A stretch of 64,000 nucleotides of DNA, taken from the NCBI RefSeq assembly GCF_000373925.1, contig NZ_KB892754.1, positions 30,262-94,261 on the forward strand. Reading direction: 5' to 3'. Positions 26,331 through 34,664 of this stretch are shown here, piece by piece. A program made the translations under genes and the position numbers. The stretch comes from Actinopolymorpha alba DSM 45243 (lineage in GTDB: Bacteria > Actinomycetota > Actinomycetes > Propionibacteriales > Actinopolymorphaceae). Under the pieces are notes generated by a model. It saw only the letters and a program-made list of their open reading frames with translations, searched no databases and was not told the origin of the DNA. Position 1 is the first letter of the stretch. Every line of letters starts with the position of its first letter.

Positions 26331-28105
26331 CGACCCACGGCGTACCCCTGGGCGCCCCGGGGGTTCGCTCCCGCCTTCAGCCATCCGTCGTCACGCGCCA
26401 CGGCGCTCACCCGGCCGAGCGACCACGGGTCGACGACCACGACGTCATGCCCGCGGCGCCGGAGGTCGGAGACCGCCTGCGCACCAAGGCGTTCCTCGAC
26501 CAGCAGCCGGCCGGGCTCGGCCGTACGCGGGTAGAAGGAACTCGCCATGTGCAGCGAGTGGAAGTCCGGCGCGTCGATGGCCTCCTGGAGGTTGAGTCCG
26601 CCGTGCACGACGTTGAGGAAGAAGTGCAGGGTCCACTGGTCCTGCATGTCGCCACCCGGAGTACCGAACGCCAACCAGGGCTTGCCGTCGCGCAGCGCGA
26701 ACGACGGCGTGAGGGTCGTCCGCGGCCGCTTTCCCGGTTGGAGGCTGTTCGGCAGACTTTCCTCCAGCCAGAACATCTGACCGCGCATGCTCAGGCAGAA
26801 GCCGAGCCCCGGAATCGTGGGCGAACTCTGGAACCAACCGCCGCTCGGTGTCGCCGAGATCATCATGCCGTTCTGGTCGACGACGTCGAGGTGACACGTG
26901 TCGCCACGGGTGTCGCCGTTCGGAGCGATGGTCGGCTCGCCGGCACCGGCCGCGGGGTGGCTACCGTCCGGAGTCGACCACCGGGTCGGCATGACCGGCG
27001 TGCGGCCGCCCGGACTGCCCGGGACGTGGTCGAGGGAGGCCTTCGCGCCGATCAGCCGGGCACGTTCGGCGTTGTACGCCGGATCGAGCAGGTCGGCGAG
27101 CGGGACGTCGACGAACCGCGGGTCGCCGTACCACGCCTCCCGGTCGGCGAACGCGAGCTTGCTGGCCTCGGTGATGGTGTGCACCCAGTCCGCGGAGAGG
27201 TGCTCGGTGTCGGCGAGGCCGGTCTGCGCCAGCAGGGCGAGCTGCTGCAGGAACACGGGCCCCTGCCCCCACGGCCCGGTCTTGGCGACGGTGTAATCGC
27301 CGTACTGGAACGTCGTCGGCTCCTCGACAGCCGGCTCCCAGTCGGCGAGGTCCTGCGCGGTGAGCAGGCCGCGGTGCGGGCGCCCGGAGGTGTCCATGAT
27401 CTCGTTGTTCGCGCAGAAGTCCTCGATCGCCTCGGCGACGAACCCGCGATACCAGACGTCCCTCGCGGCGGCGAGCTGGCCGGCGCGGTCTGTCGTACGC
27501 GCCTCGGCCTCGGCGACGACGCGCCGGTAGGTCGCCGCCAACACCGGGTTGCGAAACCGGACGCCGGCCGCCGGGACCTTCCCGTCGGGCAGCCAGGTGG
27601 CCGCGGAGGTGGGCCAGTCGCGGCGGAACATCTCCTCGACGGTGCCGAGCGCGGCGGACGCCTGACGCAGCAGCGGATGTCCCGCCTCGGCCAGATGCAC
27701 CGCGGGTTCGAGCACGTCGCGCAGCGTCCAGGTTCCCCAGCGTTCGACGAGCAGGGTCCAGGCACCGAACGCGCCCGGCACGACCGCGGGCAGCAGGCCG
27801 GTGCCCGGCACGAGGTCGAGGCCGAGTTCGTCGAACCGCTGGATCGTCGCCGCCTGGGGCGCCACGCCCTGACCGCAGATCACCGACACGGCGCTCGCGT
27901 TGTCGTCCCAGAGCAGGATCGGTGCGTCGCCGCCTGGCCCGTTCAGGTGGGGTTCGACGACCTGCAGCACGAACGCCGCGGCAGCGGCCGCGTCGGCGGC
28001 GTTCCCGCCGCGTTCCAGCACGCTCATTCCGGTGCTGGAGGCGAGCCAGTGTGTGCTGGCGACCATGCCGAAGTCACCGACGAGCTCAGGTCGAGTGGTC
28101 AGCAT
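26327..28105 (-). CDS. Gamma-glutamyltransferase family Ntn-hydrolase
   Basis: 592 residues, one polypeptide that would self-cleave before Thr403 in GDTCHLDVVDQ (TTH-SVVD in classic enzymes). N-terminal GGNAADAAAAAAFVLQVVEPHLNGPGGD and the late glycine motif AFGTPGGDMQDQW are conserved. No signal peptide is evident, so it acts in the cytoplasm, unlike secreted GGTs. It is embedded in a peptide-type importer operon (20-bp overlap with the ATPase gene), implying that it cleaves a gamma-glutamyl or other amide-linked compound after uptake. A cephalosporin-acylase-like or other amidase specificity cannot be excluded. Confidence 0.87.
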   Translation of the reverse strand: MLTTRPELVGDFGMVASTHWLASSTGMSVLERGGNAADAAAAAAFVLQVVEPHLNGPGGDAPILLWDDNASAVSVICGQGVAPQAATIQRFDELGLDLVPGTGLLPAVVPGAFGAWTLLVERWGTWTLRDVLEPAVHLAEAGHPLLRQASAALGTVEEMFRRDWPTSAATWLPDGKVPAAGVRFRNPVLAATYRRVVAEAEARTTDRAGQLAAARDVWYRGFVAEAIEDFCANNEIMDTSGRPHRGLLTAQDLADWEPAVEEPTTFQYGDYTVAKTGPWGQGPVFLQQLALLAQTGLADTEHLSADWVHTITEASKLAFADREAWYGDPRFVDVPLADLLDPAYNAERARLIGAKASLDHVPGSPGGRTPVMPTRWSTPDGSHPAAGAGEPTIAPNGDTRGDTCHLDVVDQNGMMISATPSGGWFQSSPTIPGLGFCLSMRGQMFWLEESLPNSLQPGKRPRTTLTPSFALRDGKPWLAFGTPGGDMQDQWTLHFFLNVVHGGLNLQEAIDAPDFHSLHMASSFYPRTAEPGRLLVEERLGAQAVSDLRRRGHDVVVVDPWSLGRVSAVARDDGWLKAGANPRGAQGYAVGR

Positions 28106-29123
28106 CCGCTCTCCTCACTGCTGTGATGTCGGGCGCTCCGCGCCCCGGTTCGACGAGATGACAGGCGACGAGGTGGTCAGGTGCCGTGACGCCGACCAGT
28201 GCCGGGTCGTCCGTACGGCATCGGTCCACCGCGACGGGGCACCGGGTGTGGAACCGGCAGCCCGCCGGCATGGCTGCCGCGCTCGGCAGGTCTCCCCGCA
28301 GGATGACGCGTTCACGGCCGCGGGCAAGGGCCGGGTCGGGGACCGGCGCCGCCGAGAGGAGCGCCTGGGTGTAGGGATGCTGCGGCTCCCGGAACAACCG
28401 CTCCCGGCTGGTCGTCTCGACAATCCGGCCGAGGTACATCACCGCGATCCGGTCGCTGATGAACTCCACGACCGACAGGTCGTGGGAGATGAACAGGCAG
28501 GAGAACCCGAGGTCGCGTTGGAGTTCGAGGAGCAGGTTGAGGATCGATGCCTGTACGGAGACGTCGAGGGCTGAGACGGGCTCGTCGGCGACGACCAGGC
28601 GTGGCCGGCGAATCAGTGCCCGGGCCAGAGCGACCCGCTGGCGCTGTCCTCCGGACAACTCGTGCGGGTAGCGCGTTCGCATCTCCTGGCGAAGTCCGGT
28701 GCGTTCGAGCATCTCCGCCACGCCGAGGTCGCGTTCACGCCGGGACCGGATGCCCTGCTGACGTAGGGGTTCGGCAATGATCTCGCCGATGGTCATCCGC
28801 GGGTTCAACGACGAGTAGGGGTCCTGGAAGACGATGTGGACCTCGCGTCGGAGCGGCCTCAGTTGGCGTTGGCTCCGCCGGCTGATGTCCTTGCCGAGTA
28901 GCTCGATGGTTCCCGAGGTGGGCGTGGTGAGCCGGGTGACGCAGCGACCCACGGTCGACTTCCCGCTGCCCGACTCACCAACCAGGCCGAGGATCTCTCC
29001 AGCCGCGATACGGAGATCAACGCCGTCGACCGCACGAACGACGTGCTGGGTCCCTCGCAGTCGCGAGCCGCCGAGATAGTGCTTGGTGAGCCCGCGGACG
29101 GTCAGAACGTTCTCAGCTGACAC
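28086..29123 (-). CDS. Dipeptide/oligopeptide-type ABC transporter ATPase (OppF type)
   Basis: 345 residues. Walker [10 protein letters not shown], signature [15 protein letters not shown], Walker [14 protein letters not shown]-loop SHDLSVV, and the oligopeptide C-terminal extension with a Cys cluster ([14 protein letters not shown]). Overlaps both neighbours. Powers the importer with the OppD-type partner. Confidence 0.92.
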   Translation of the reverse strand: MSAENVLTVRGLTKHYLGGSRLRGTQHVVRAVDGVDLRIAAGEILGLVGESGSGKSTVGRCVTRLTTPTSGTIELLGKDISRRSQRQLRPLRREVHIVFQDPYSSLNPRMTIGEIIAEPLRQQGIRSRRERDLGVAEMLERTGLRQEMRTRYPHELSGGQRQRVALARALIRRPRLVVADEPVSALDVSVQASILNLLLELQRDLGFSCLFISHDLSVVEFISDRIAVMYLGRIVETTSRERLFREPQHPYTQALLSAAPVPDPALARGRERVILRGDLPSAAAMPAGCRFHTRCPVAVDRCRTDDPALVGVTAPDHLVACHLVEPGRGAPDITAVRRADADHST

Positions 29124-30105
29124 GGCCGACCTCCTTCCGGCCGGGGTGGTAGCAGGCCACCCTGTGCTCGGCCTCGCTGACCTTCAGGGCCGGTCGGGCG
29201 CTCGTGCACCTCGCGGAGGCACGCGGGCAGCGAGCGGCGAACTCACATTCGTCCGGGTCGCTGGTCGGCGGGGGCACCATGCCCGGGATCTCCTCGAGCC
29301 GGCGCGTTCCGCGCAGGAGCGCGCTGCTGGGGAGCGCGTCGATCAGGCCCATCGTGTACGGATGCTGGGGTGCCGCGAACAGCGAGTCGACCGGCGCTTC
29401 CTCGACCGACCGACCGGCGTACATCACGACCACCCGATCGGCGACCTTCGCCACCACGCCGAGGTCATGGGTAATGAGGACGACGGCGGTGCCGAGCGTG
29501 TCGCGGAGGTTGGCGATCACCTCGAGAACGCCGGCCTGGATGGTGACGTCGAGGGCGGTCGTCGGCTCGTCGGCGATCAGGACCTTCGGGTTGCAGGCCA
29601 CGCCGATCGCGATCATCACCCGCTGCCGCATGCCGCCCGACAACTGGTGTGGATAGCTGTCGCAGCGCCGCCGGGCGTCCGGGATCCCCACCAGTTCCAG
29701 GAGTTCGACCGCCCGGTCGAGGGCCTTTCGGCTGTTGAGGCGCTCGTGCCGCCGCAGAACCTCGACGATCTGCCGGCCGACGGTGTACGCCGGATTGAGC
29801 GACGTCATCGGCTCTTGGAAGACGACAGAGATCTCCTTGCCACGCAGCGCCTCCAGGTCGCGTTCGGCCAGCGCCGTGAGGTCGCGGCCGCCCAGGCGTA
29901 CCGCTCCCTCGATCTCGACGCCGCTGGTGGGCAGCAGTCGCGGTATCGACATCGCCGTCACCGACTTACCGCAGCCGGATTCGCCCACCAGGGCAAGGAT
30001 CTCGCCACTCTCCAGCGCGAACGACATCCGCTTGACGGCCAGAACCGGCCCGTCCTCCGTCGTGAAGGTGACCCGTAGGTCCTCGACCTCGAGCAGGCTC
30101 ATCAA
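29113..30105 (-). CDS. Dipeptide/oligopeptide-type ABC transporter ATPase (OppD type)
   Basis: 330 residues. Walker [10 protein letters not shown], signature [15 protein letters not shown], Walker [13 protein letters not shown], and C-terminal [14 protein letters not shown]. Starts with Met-Met; either codon (30105 or 30102) could be used. Overlaps the DppC-type gene by 4 nt and the OppF gene by 11 nt. Confidence 0.92.
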   Translation of the reverse strand: MMSLLEVEDLRVTFTTEDGPVLAVKRMSFALESGEILALVGESGCGKSVTAMSIPRLLPTSGVEIEGAVRLGGRDLTALAERDLEALRGKEISVVFQEPMTSLNPAYTVGRQIVEVLRRHERLNSRKALDRAVELLELVGIPDARRRCDSYPHQLSGGMRQRVMIAIGVACNPKVLIADEPTTALDVTIQAGVLEVIANLRDTLGTAVVLITHDLGVVAKVADRVVVMYAGRSVEEAPVDSLFAAPQHPYTMGLIDALPSSALLRGTRRLEEIPGMVPPPTSDPDECEFAARCPRASARCTSARPALKVSEAEHRVACYHPGRKEVGRVS

Positions 30106-30977
30106 TGACTCCTCGGATCGAGAACGTCGCGGAGTCCGTCACCGAGCAGGTTGAACCCGAGCGTGGCCAGGGCGATCATCAGCCCGGGGAAGATAGCGAG
30201 TTGGGGCGCCTGGGCGAGGAACTGCTGCGCGGTTGTCAGCATCACGCCCCACGACGGCGTGGGTGGCTGCACCCCGAGACCGAGAAAGCTCAGCGCGGCC
30301 TCGCCGATGATCGCGCCCGGTATGGCCACCGTGGCCTGCACGATGAGGGCATTAAGGGAGTTGGGAAGCAGGTAACGGAACATGATCGTGATCGGCCGCG
30401 CGCCGTCGGCGACCGCGCCGCTCACGAAGTCCTGATCGCGTAGGACGAGCGCCTCGCCGCGGGTGATCCGGATGACCGAGGGGAGCTGGGCGATCGCGAG
30501 GGCAAGGACGACGTTGCGCAGCGACGCACCCAGGATTGCCGCGAGGCCGACGGCGAAGATGAGGAACGGAAAGGCCAGGAGCACGTCGTTCAGCCGCATG
30601 ATGGCCGAGTCGAGCCAGCCGCGGAAGTAGCCGGCGCCCAACCCGATCGGTACGCCGACGACGACGGCGAGCGCGGTCGAGGCCACGCCCGCGAGCAGGG
30701 AGACCCGGGCGCCGTGCGCGATCCTCGCGAACACGTCGCGGCCGAGGTCGTCGGTGCCGAGGAGATGGTGTGCGGACGGTGGAGCCAGGCGGGCGCCGAA
30801 GTCCTGGGCGAGCGGATCGCCACTGACCAGAGGACCGACGAGGGCGAGCAGAACGAACGCCGCGACGAGGACGAGTCCGATCACAGCCATCGGCCTGCGC
30901 AGGAAGCGCCGACGCAGGCGCCGTCCCTGACTCACCCTGACTACCGGTGCCGCCGTTGCGAGACCCACCTGGCTCAT
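30102..30977 (-). CDS. Dipeptide/oligopeptide-type ABC permease (DppC type)
   Basis: 291 residues, six membrane helices, N-terminal OppC-like segment (FLRRPMAVIGLVLVAAF) and the permease core with HLLGTDDLGRDVFAR, which is diagnostic of DppC/OppC. The coupling loop is VADGARPITIMFRYLLPN. Overlaps DppB by 4 nt. Confidence 0.92.
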   Translation of the reverse strand: MSQVGLATAAPVVRVSQGRRLRRRFLRRPMAVIGLVLVAAFVLLALVGPLVSGDPLAQDFGARLAPPSAHHLLGTDDLGRDVFARIAHGARVSLLAGVASTALAVVVGVPIGLGAGYFRGWLDSAIMRLNDVLLAFPFLIFAVGLAAILGASLRNVVLALAIAQLPSVIRITRGEALVLRDQDFVSGAVADGARPITIMFRYLLPNSLNALIVQATVAIPGAIIGEAALSFLGLGVQPPTPSWGVMLTTAQQFLAQAPQLAIFPGLMIALATLGFNLLGDGLRDVLDPRSH

Positions 30978-31927
30978 GAGTCACCTCCTGTCAGGCGCAG
31001 CCGGGGGTTCAGCCAGGCATAGGTGAGGTCGACCAGCAGGTTGATCACGACGTAACCCGACACCGTGACGAGGACGACGCCCTCGATCACCGGGTAGTTG
31101 CGCTGGAGTACCGCGTCGACCGTGAGCTTGCCGAAGCCGGGAATGACGAAGATCTGTTCGGTGACGACCGCGCCGCTGATGAGGCCGCCGAGTTGCAGGC
31201 CCAGCACGGTGGTCACAGTGGTGAGGCTGTTGCGCAACGCGTGCCGGACCTGGGCCCGGTGGGGGAGTCCCTTGGCGCGGGCCGTGCGTACGTAGTCCTC
31301 GGACAGCTGGCTGAGCAGTGCCGAGCGGCTCTGACGCATCAACACCGCGGACAGTCCGGTGCCGAGCACCAGGACCGGCATCACCATCCGGCGGAGGTTC
31401 TCCACCGGGTCCTCCGCGAGCCCCACGAAACCTGACGCGGGCAGGACCCGGAGGTGGACCGCGAAGATCCAGATGCCCAGCAGTCCGAGCCAGAAGTGTG
31501 GGACGGAAAGGCCGACCAGGCCGAGTCCGGTGGCCACGTAGTCGGCAAGCTTGCCTTGACGGACCGCCGAGATCACCCCGGCAGGCACCCCGATGAGGAT
31601 GCCGACCAGGATGGCGAGGAACGCGATCTCCAGGGTGACCGGGATGCGTTCGGCCAGGATCTGGGAGACGGGGATCTGGTCGACGGTGGAGATCCCGAAA
31701 TTCCCCTGGAGCGCTTGGGCGACGTAGTGGATGTACTGGATCGGCCACGGCTGGTCGAGGCCGTACTGGCGGCGGATCGCAGCCAGCACGGCGGGGTCGG
31801 CGCTCTCACCTGCCAGGGCCAGTGCCGGATCGCCGGGCAGCGCCCGGATGCCGAGGAAGACCACAATGCTGCCCAGCACCAACACGACGACGGAGGAGAG
31901 TACGCGACGAACGACGAACTGTCCCAT
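30974..31927 (-). CDS. Dipeptide/oligopeptide-type ABC permease (DppB type)
   Basis: 317 residues, six membrane helices. N-terminus VVRRVLSSVVVLVLGS and PGDPALALAG are typical of DppB; RTARAKGLPHRAQVRHALRN is the ATPase-coupling loop. First permease after the binding-protein gene, 30 bp downstream of it. Confidence 0.92.
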   Translation of the reverse strand: MGQFVVRRVLSSVVVLVLGSIVVFLGIRALPGDPALALAGESADPAVLAAIRRQYGLDQPWPIQYIHYVAQALQGNFGISTVDQIPVSQILAERIPVTLEIAFLAILVGILIGVPAGVISAVRQGKLADYVATGLGLVGLSVPHFWLGLLGIWIFAVHLRVLPASGFVGLAEDPVENLRRMVMPVLVLGTGLSAVLMRQSRSALLSQLSEDYVRTARAKGLPHRAQVRHALRNSLTTVTTVLGLQLGGLISGAVVTEQIFVIPGFGKLTVDAVLQRNYPVIEGVVLVTVSGYVVINLLVDLTYAWLNPRLRLTGGDS

Positions 31928-31957
31928 GAGCGGTGACCGTCCTCGGCTCTGGTGGGG

Positions 31958-33553
31958 TCAGGGCGTGAAGGACGCCGACTTGAACCGCGGAATCCCGTCG
32001 GCCGGGTAGGCAACGCCCGTTACCTCCTTGGAGAACCCGAGGAACCACCGGTCGTGGTAGAGGTAGATGTTCGATCGGATCTCCTTCAGGCGTTCGAGTG
32101 TCTGGACGTAGATCGCCGCCCGCTCCTTGGTCGCGCTGGCGGCCGCGGCGTCGGTGGCCAGCTCGTCAAGCTGTGGATCGCTGACGCCGGAGAAGTTGTT
32201 CGACCCACCACTCGTCACCAGGTCGGAGATGTTGCCGTCGGGGTCCACCCGTCCCGACCAGCCGATGAGGAACGTGTCGAACTTGCCAGCACGCGCCGCG
32301 GCGAGCGCCGAGATGAACTCCTGCGGCTTGATGCGGACCGCGAAGCCGACCTTCTCCGCCATGGACTGGATCACCTGCGCCAGTCGATCGGCGCCGGACC
32401 CGGCCGGGATCATGAGATCAACCGGGATCGGGGTCTTCTCACCGGACGCCTGGACGAGCTTCTTCGCCTGCGCTGGATCGTACGGCGTGCACGCGGGCTT
32501 CTCGGGCCGGAATTCGCTCTGCATGGGAAAGGGCAGGCAGTCGACCGCATTGGCGCCGTTGTAAACAACCTCGTTCATGGCATCCCGGTCGAGTGCCATC
32601 TCGAACGCCTTGCGTAGCTCGGGGTTGCGGCCGAGTGGTGTGTCAATCGTGCCGGACGGTTTGCCGATTCCCTGTGTGTTACCGATGTTGATCGAGATGC
32701 CCTGGTAGCTGATCGCGCTGATGTCCTTGACCGTGAGATTCGAATCGGCCTTCAGGCGCGGGATGTCGTTGGAGTCAAGCTGTTCCGCCACGTCGACGTC
32801 GCCGGACTGGAGGTTGGCAGCTCGCGCGTTGTCGTCGGTGATGATGCGGTAGGTCACGCCCCGCAACCTGACCTTGCTCGCGTCGTAGTAGTCGTTGGAC
32901 TTGGTGAACTTGATCTCGCTGCCCGCCGTACGCCCCGCCCAGGTGAACGGCCCCACGCACACGGGGGAGTTGCCGAAGTTCTTGCCGAGCTTCTTCAATG
33001 CCGTGGGAGACATGATGAGGCCGGCGCGGTCGGCGAGCTGGGCGCCGAGTGGGCTGAACGGACGCCGGAGATTGATCCGTAACGTGGTCGGGTCGACGAC
33101 GTCCACTGACTTCACCGCGGCGAGCTCACGGGTGCGCGCGGATCCTTCCAGGGTCAGGTGGCGGTCCAGGCTGGTCTTCACCGCACTCGCGTCGAAGGCT
33201 GTCCCATCGTTGAACTTCACCCCCGAACGCAGCGCGATCGTGACCGTCAGGCCGTCAGCTGAGGTCTTCGGCAGGTCGGCCGCAAGCTGGGGGACGATCT
33301 TGAGGCTGTTGCTCGCGTCGTAGAGCTTCTCGCAGAACGACGTGAACACCACGCGCGCCTCGAAGGTGTTCGCGAGGGTCGGGTCGAGGGTGCCTGGATC
33401 GCTCGCGATGGCGACTCTCATCGTGCCGCCGCTTCCTGCCCCGCTCGATGCGTCCGTTGGACCCCGGGACGTCTGTCCGTCACCCGGAGTCGAACACGCG
33501 GCGAGGCTCATCGCGATCGCGGCAGCCAGACCGATACCGACGTACAGACGCAT
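31958..33553 (-). CDS. ABC transporter substrate-binding lipoprotein, family 5
   Basis: 531 residues. Lipoprotein signal with lipobox LAAC (Cys near 20), then the standard order of the SBP_bac_5 fold: MRVAIASDPGTLDPTLA, FNDGTAFDASAVKTSLDRH, VGPFTWAGRTAGS, YDPAQAKKLVQASG, LAQVIQSMAEKVGFAVRI, and a C-terminal WSGRVDPDGNISD. It would deliver a peptide-like or amide-linked sugar/amino acid to the DppBC-OppDF importer. GAGGAG precedes ATG 33553. This normal domain order is a useful contrast to the permuted protein at 45312. Confidence 0.9.
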   Translation of the reverse strand: MRLYVGIGLAAAIAMSLAACSTPGDGQTSRGPTDASSGAGSGGTMRVAIASDPGTLDPTLANTFEARVVFTSFCEKLYDASNSLKIVPQLAADLPKTSADGLTVTIALRSGVKFNDGTAFDASAVKTSLDRHLTLEGSARTRELAAVKSVDVVDPTTLRINLRRPFSPLGAQLADRAGLIMSPTALKKLGKNFGNSPVCVGPFTWAGRTAGSEIKFTKSNDYYDASKVRLRGVTYRIITDDNARAANLQSGDVDVAEQLDSNDIPRLKADSNLTVKDISAISYQGISINIGNTQGIGKPSGTIDTPLGRNPELRKAFEMALDRDAMNEVVYNGANAVDCLPFPMQSEFRPEKPACTPYDPAQAKKLVQASGEKTPIPVDLMIPAGSGADRLAQVIQSMAEKVGFAVRIKPQEFISALAAARAGKFDTFLIGWSGRVDPDGNISDLVTSGGSNNFSGVSDPQLDELATDAAAASATKERAAIYVQTLERLKEIRSNIYLYHDRWFLGFSKEVTGVAYPADGIPRFKSASFTP

Positions 33554-33586
33554 CGCCGCTCCTCGGGGATCAATACCATGTCGCCG

Positions 33587-33598
33587 ACTGTATACAGT
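33587..33598. promoter_or_regulatory. GntR-type operator ACTGTATACAGT
   Basis: A perfect 12-bp palindrome, 34 bp upstream of the binding-protein start, in an AT-rich patch between the GntR gene and the importer operon. The core GTATAC is the hallmark of FCD-type GntR (FadR/VanR-like) operators, and TACTGT on the minus strand could be the -10 element, so a bound repressor would block it. Confidence 0.55.
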
Positions 33599-33724
33599 AT
33601 GGCGGTTAATTTAGTCCAGATTTGTCACGTCCGCGTGACCTTGGATTAAGAGCCTGTTCCTGAACCCCCGCCGGGCAGCGGCGGGCGCCGCGGATACGGA
33701 TTGCCGGCAGGACTGTCCGGCGCG

Positions 33725-34387
33725 CTACGCCGCTTGGTTGAAGGACCGGCGAGCCGCTTCGACGTGGGCGCGGGCCTGACGCTCTGCTTCGTCCTCGTCG
33801 CCGGAGCGCAGCGCGGCGAGTATCTCGACATGCTCGTGGAGGGAATGCGTGAGCCGGGCGTTGGCGGTGCTGAGGAACACCCACTGGGAGCGTTCGAGCA
33901 TCGGCCCGGCGATCATCTGCAGGTAGGCGTTGCCGCTCGCCGCCGCGATCCCGGCGTGGAAGCTGACGTTGAGCCGAGCGACCAGGTCGAGGTCGCCGGC
34001 CTCGGTTGCCTCGCGTGCCTGTGCGAGCAGGTCGTCGAGCAGCGCGAACCTGGCGGTGTCCTGCTTGCGGGCGGCGATCCGCGCGGACACCCCCTCCAGG
34101 GCCGCGCGGAGGTCGAACAACTCGCCGGCCTCCTGGCCAGACATGACCGCGACCGTCGAACCCCGCCGCGGCACGGTGTGGACGTAGCCCTCGGCCGTGA
34201 GTGCCTTCAGCGCCTCGCGGACCGGGTTGCGGGACACGCCAAGCTCGCGGGCCATCGTCTCCTCCACGACGCGGGCGCCGGCTTCGAGTTGGCCCGTGAG
34301 TATCCGGCGGCGTAGCTCGTCGGCGACGAGTTCGGCGAGTGAACGGTGGCTCTCGCCCAGGCGCTGCGGTAAGTCGACATGCCTCAC
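33725..34387 (-). CDS. GntR-family (FCD subfamily) regulator
   Basis: 220 residues. Winged helix at ~12-78 (LAELVADELRRRILTGQLEAGARV, LGVSRNPVREALKALTAEG) and an FCD domain at ~85-215 (FDLRAALEGVSARIAA, LNVSFHAGIAAASGN, HEHVEILAALRSGDEDEA). It lies 171 bp upstream of the family-5 importer operon on the same strand and probably represses it through the palindrome at 33587-33598. Divergent from the beta-helix protein gene. Confidence 0.88.
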   Translation of the reverse strand: MRHVDLPQRLGESHRSLAELVADELRRRILTGQLEAGARVVEETMARELGVSRNPVREALKALTAEGYVHTVPRRGSTVAVMSGQEAGELFDLRAALEGVSARIAARKQDTARFALLDDLLAQAREATEAGDLDLVARLNVSFHAGIAAASGNAYLQMIAGPMLERSQWVFLSTANARLTHSLHEHVEILAALRSGDEDEAERQARAHVEAARRSFNQAA

Positions 34388-34664
34388 CGGTCCAGCCTAG
34401 CCAGTGCCTCGTCAGGAAACGTTGGCGTCGTCATCATGTCGGCTCGTGCTGGTGGTGGCGGGTCTTGGTCATCGACCTTGACTGGCCAAGGCGGGCTCAC
34501 TAACGTGTGGATCACGTATCACTCAAACGATTGACCACTCCGGGATCACCCGGCCGGTCACTGCCGTTGCTGTGCATTGTTCACACCCATCCTCGCTCTG
34601 TCGCTGACGGCGACCGCCGGCGACGGACGAACTCGCCGCATCGCGCTGGTTCATCGCTTCCAAG

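Noticed and set aside
26447..28126. 559-codon plus-strand frame opposite the gamma-glutamyltransferase
   Set aside because: Shadow; catalytic motifs are on the minus strand.
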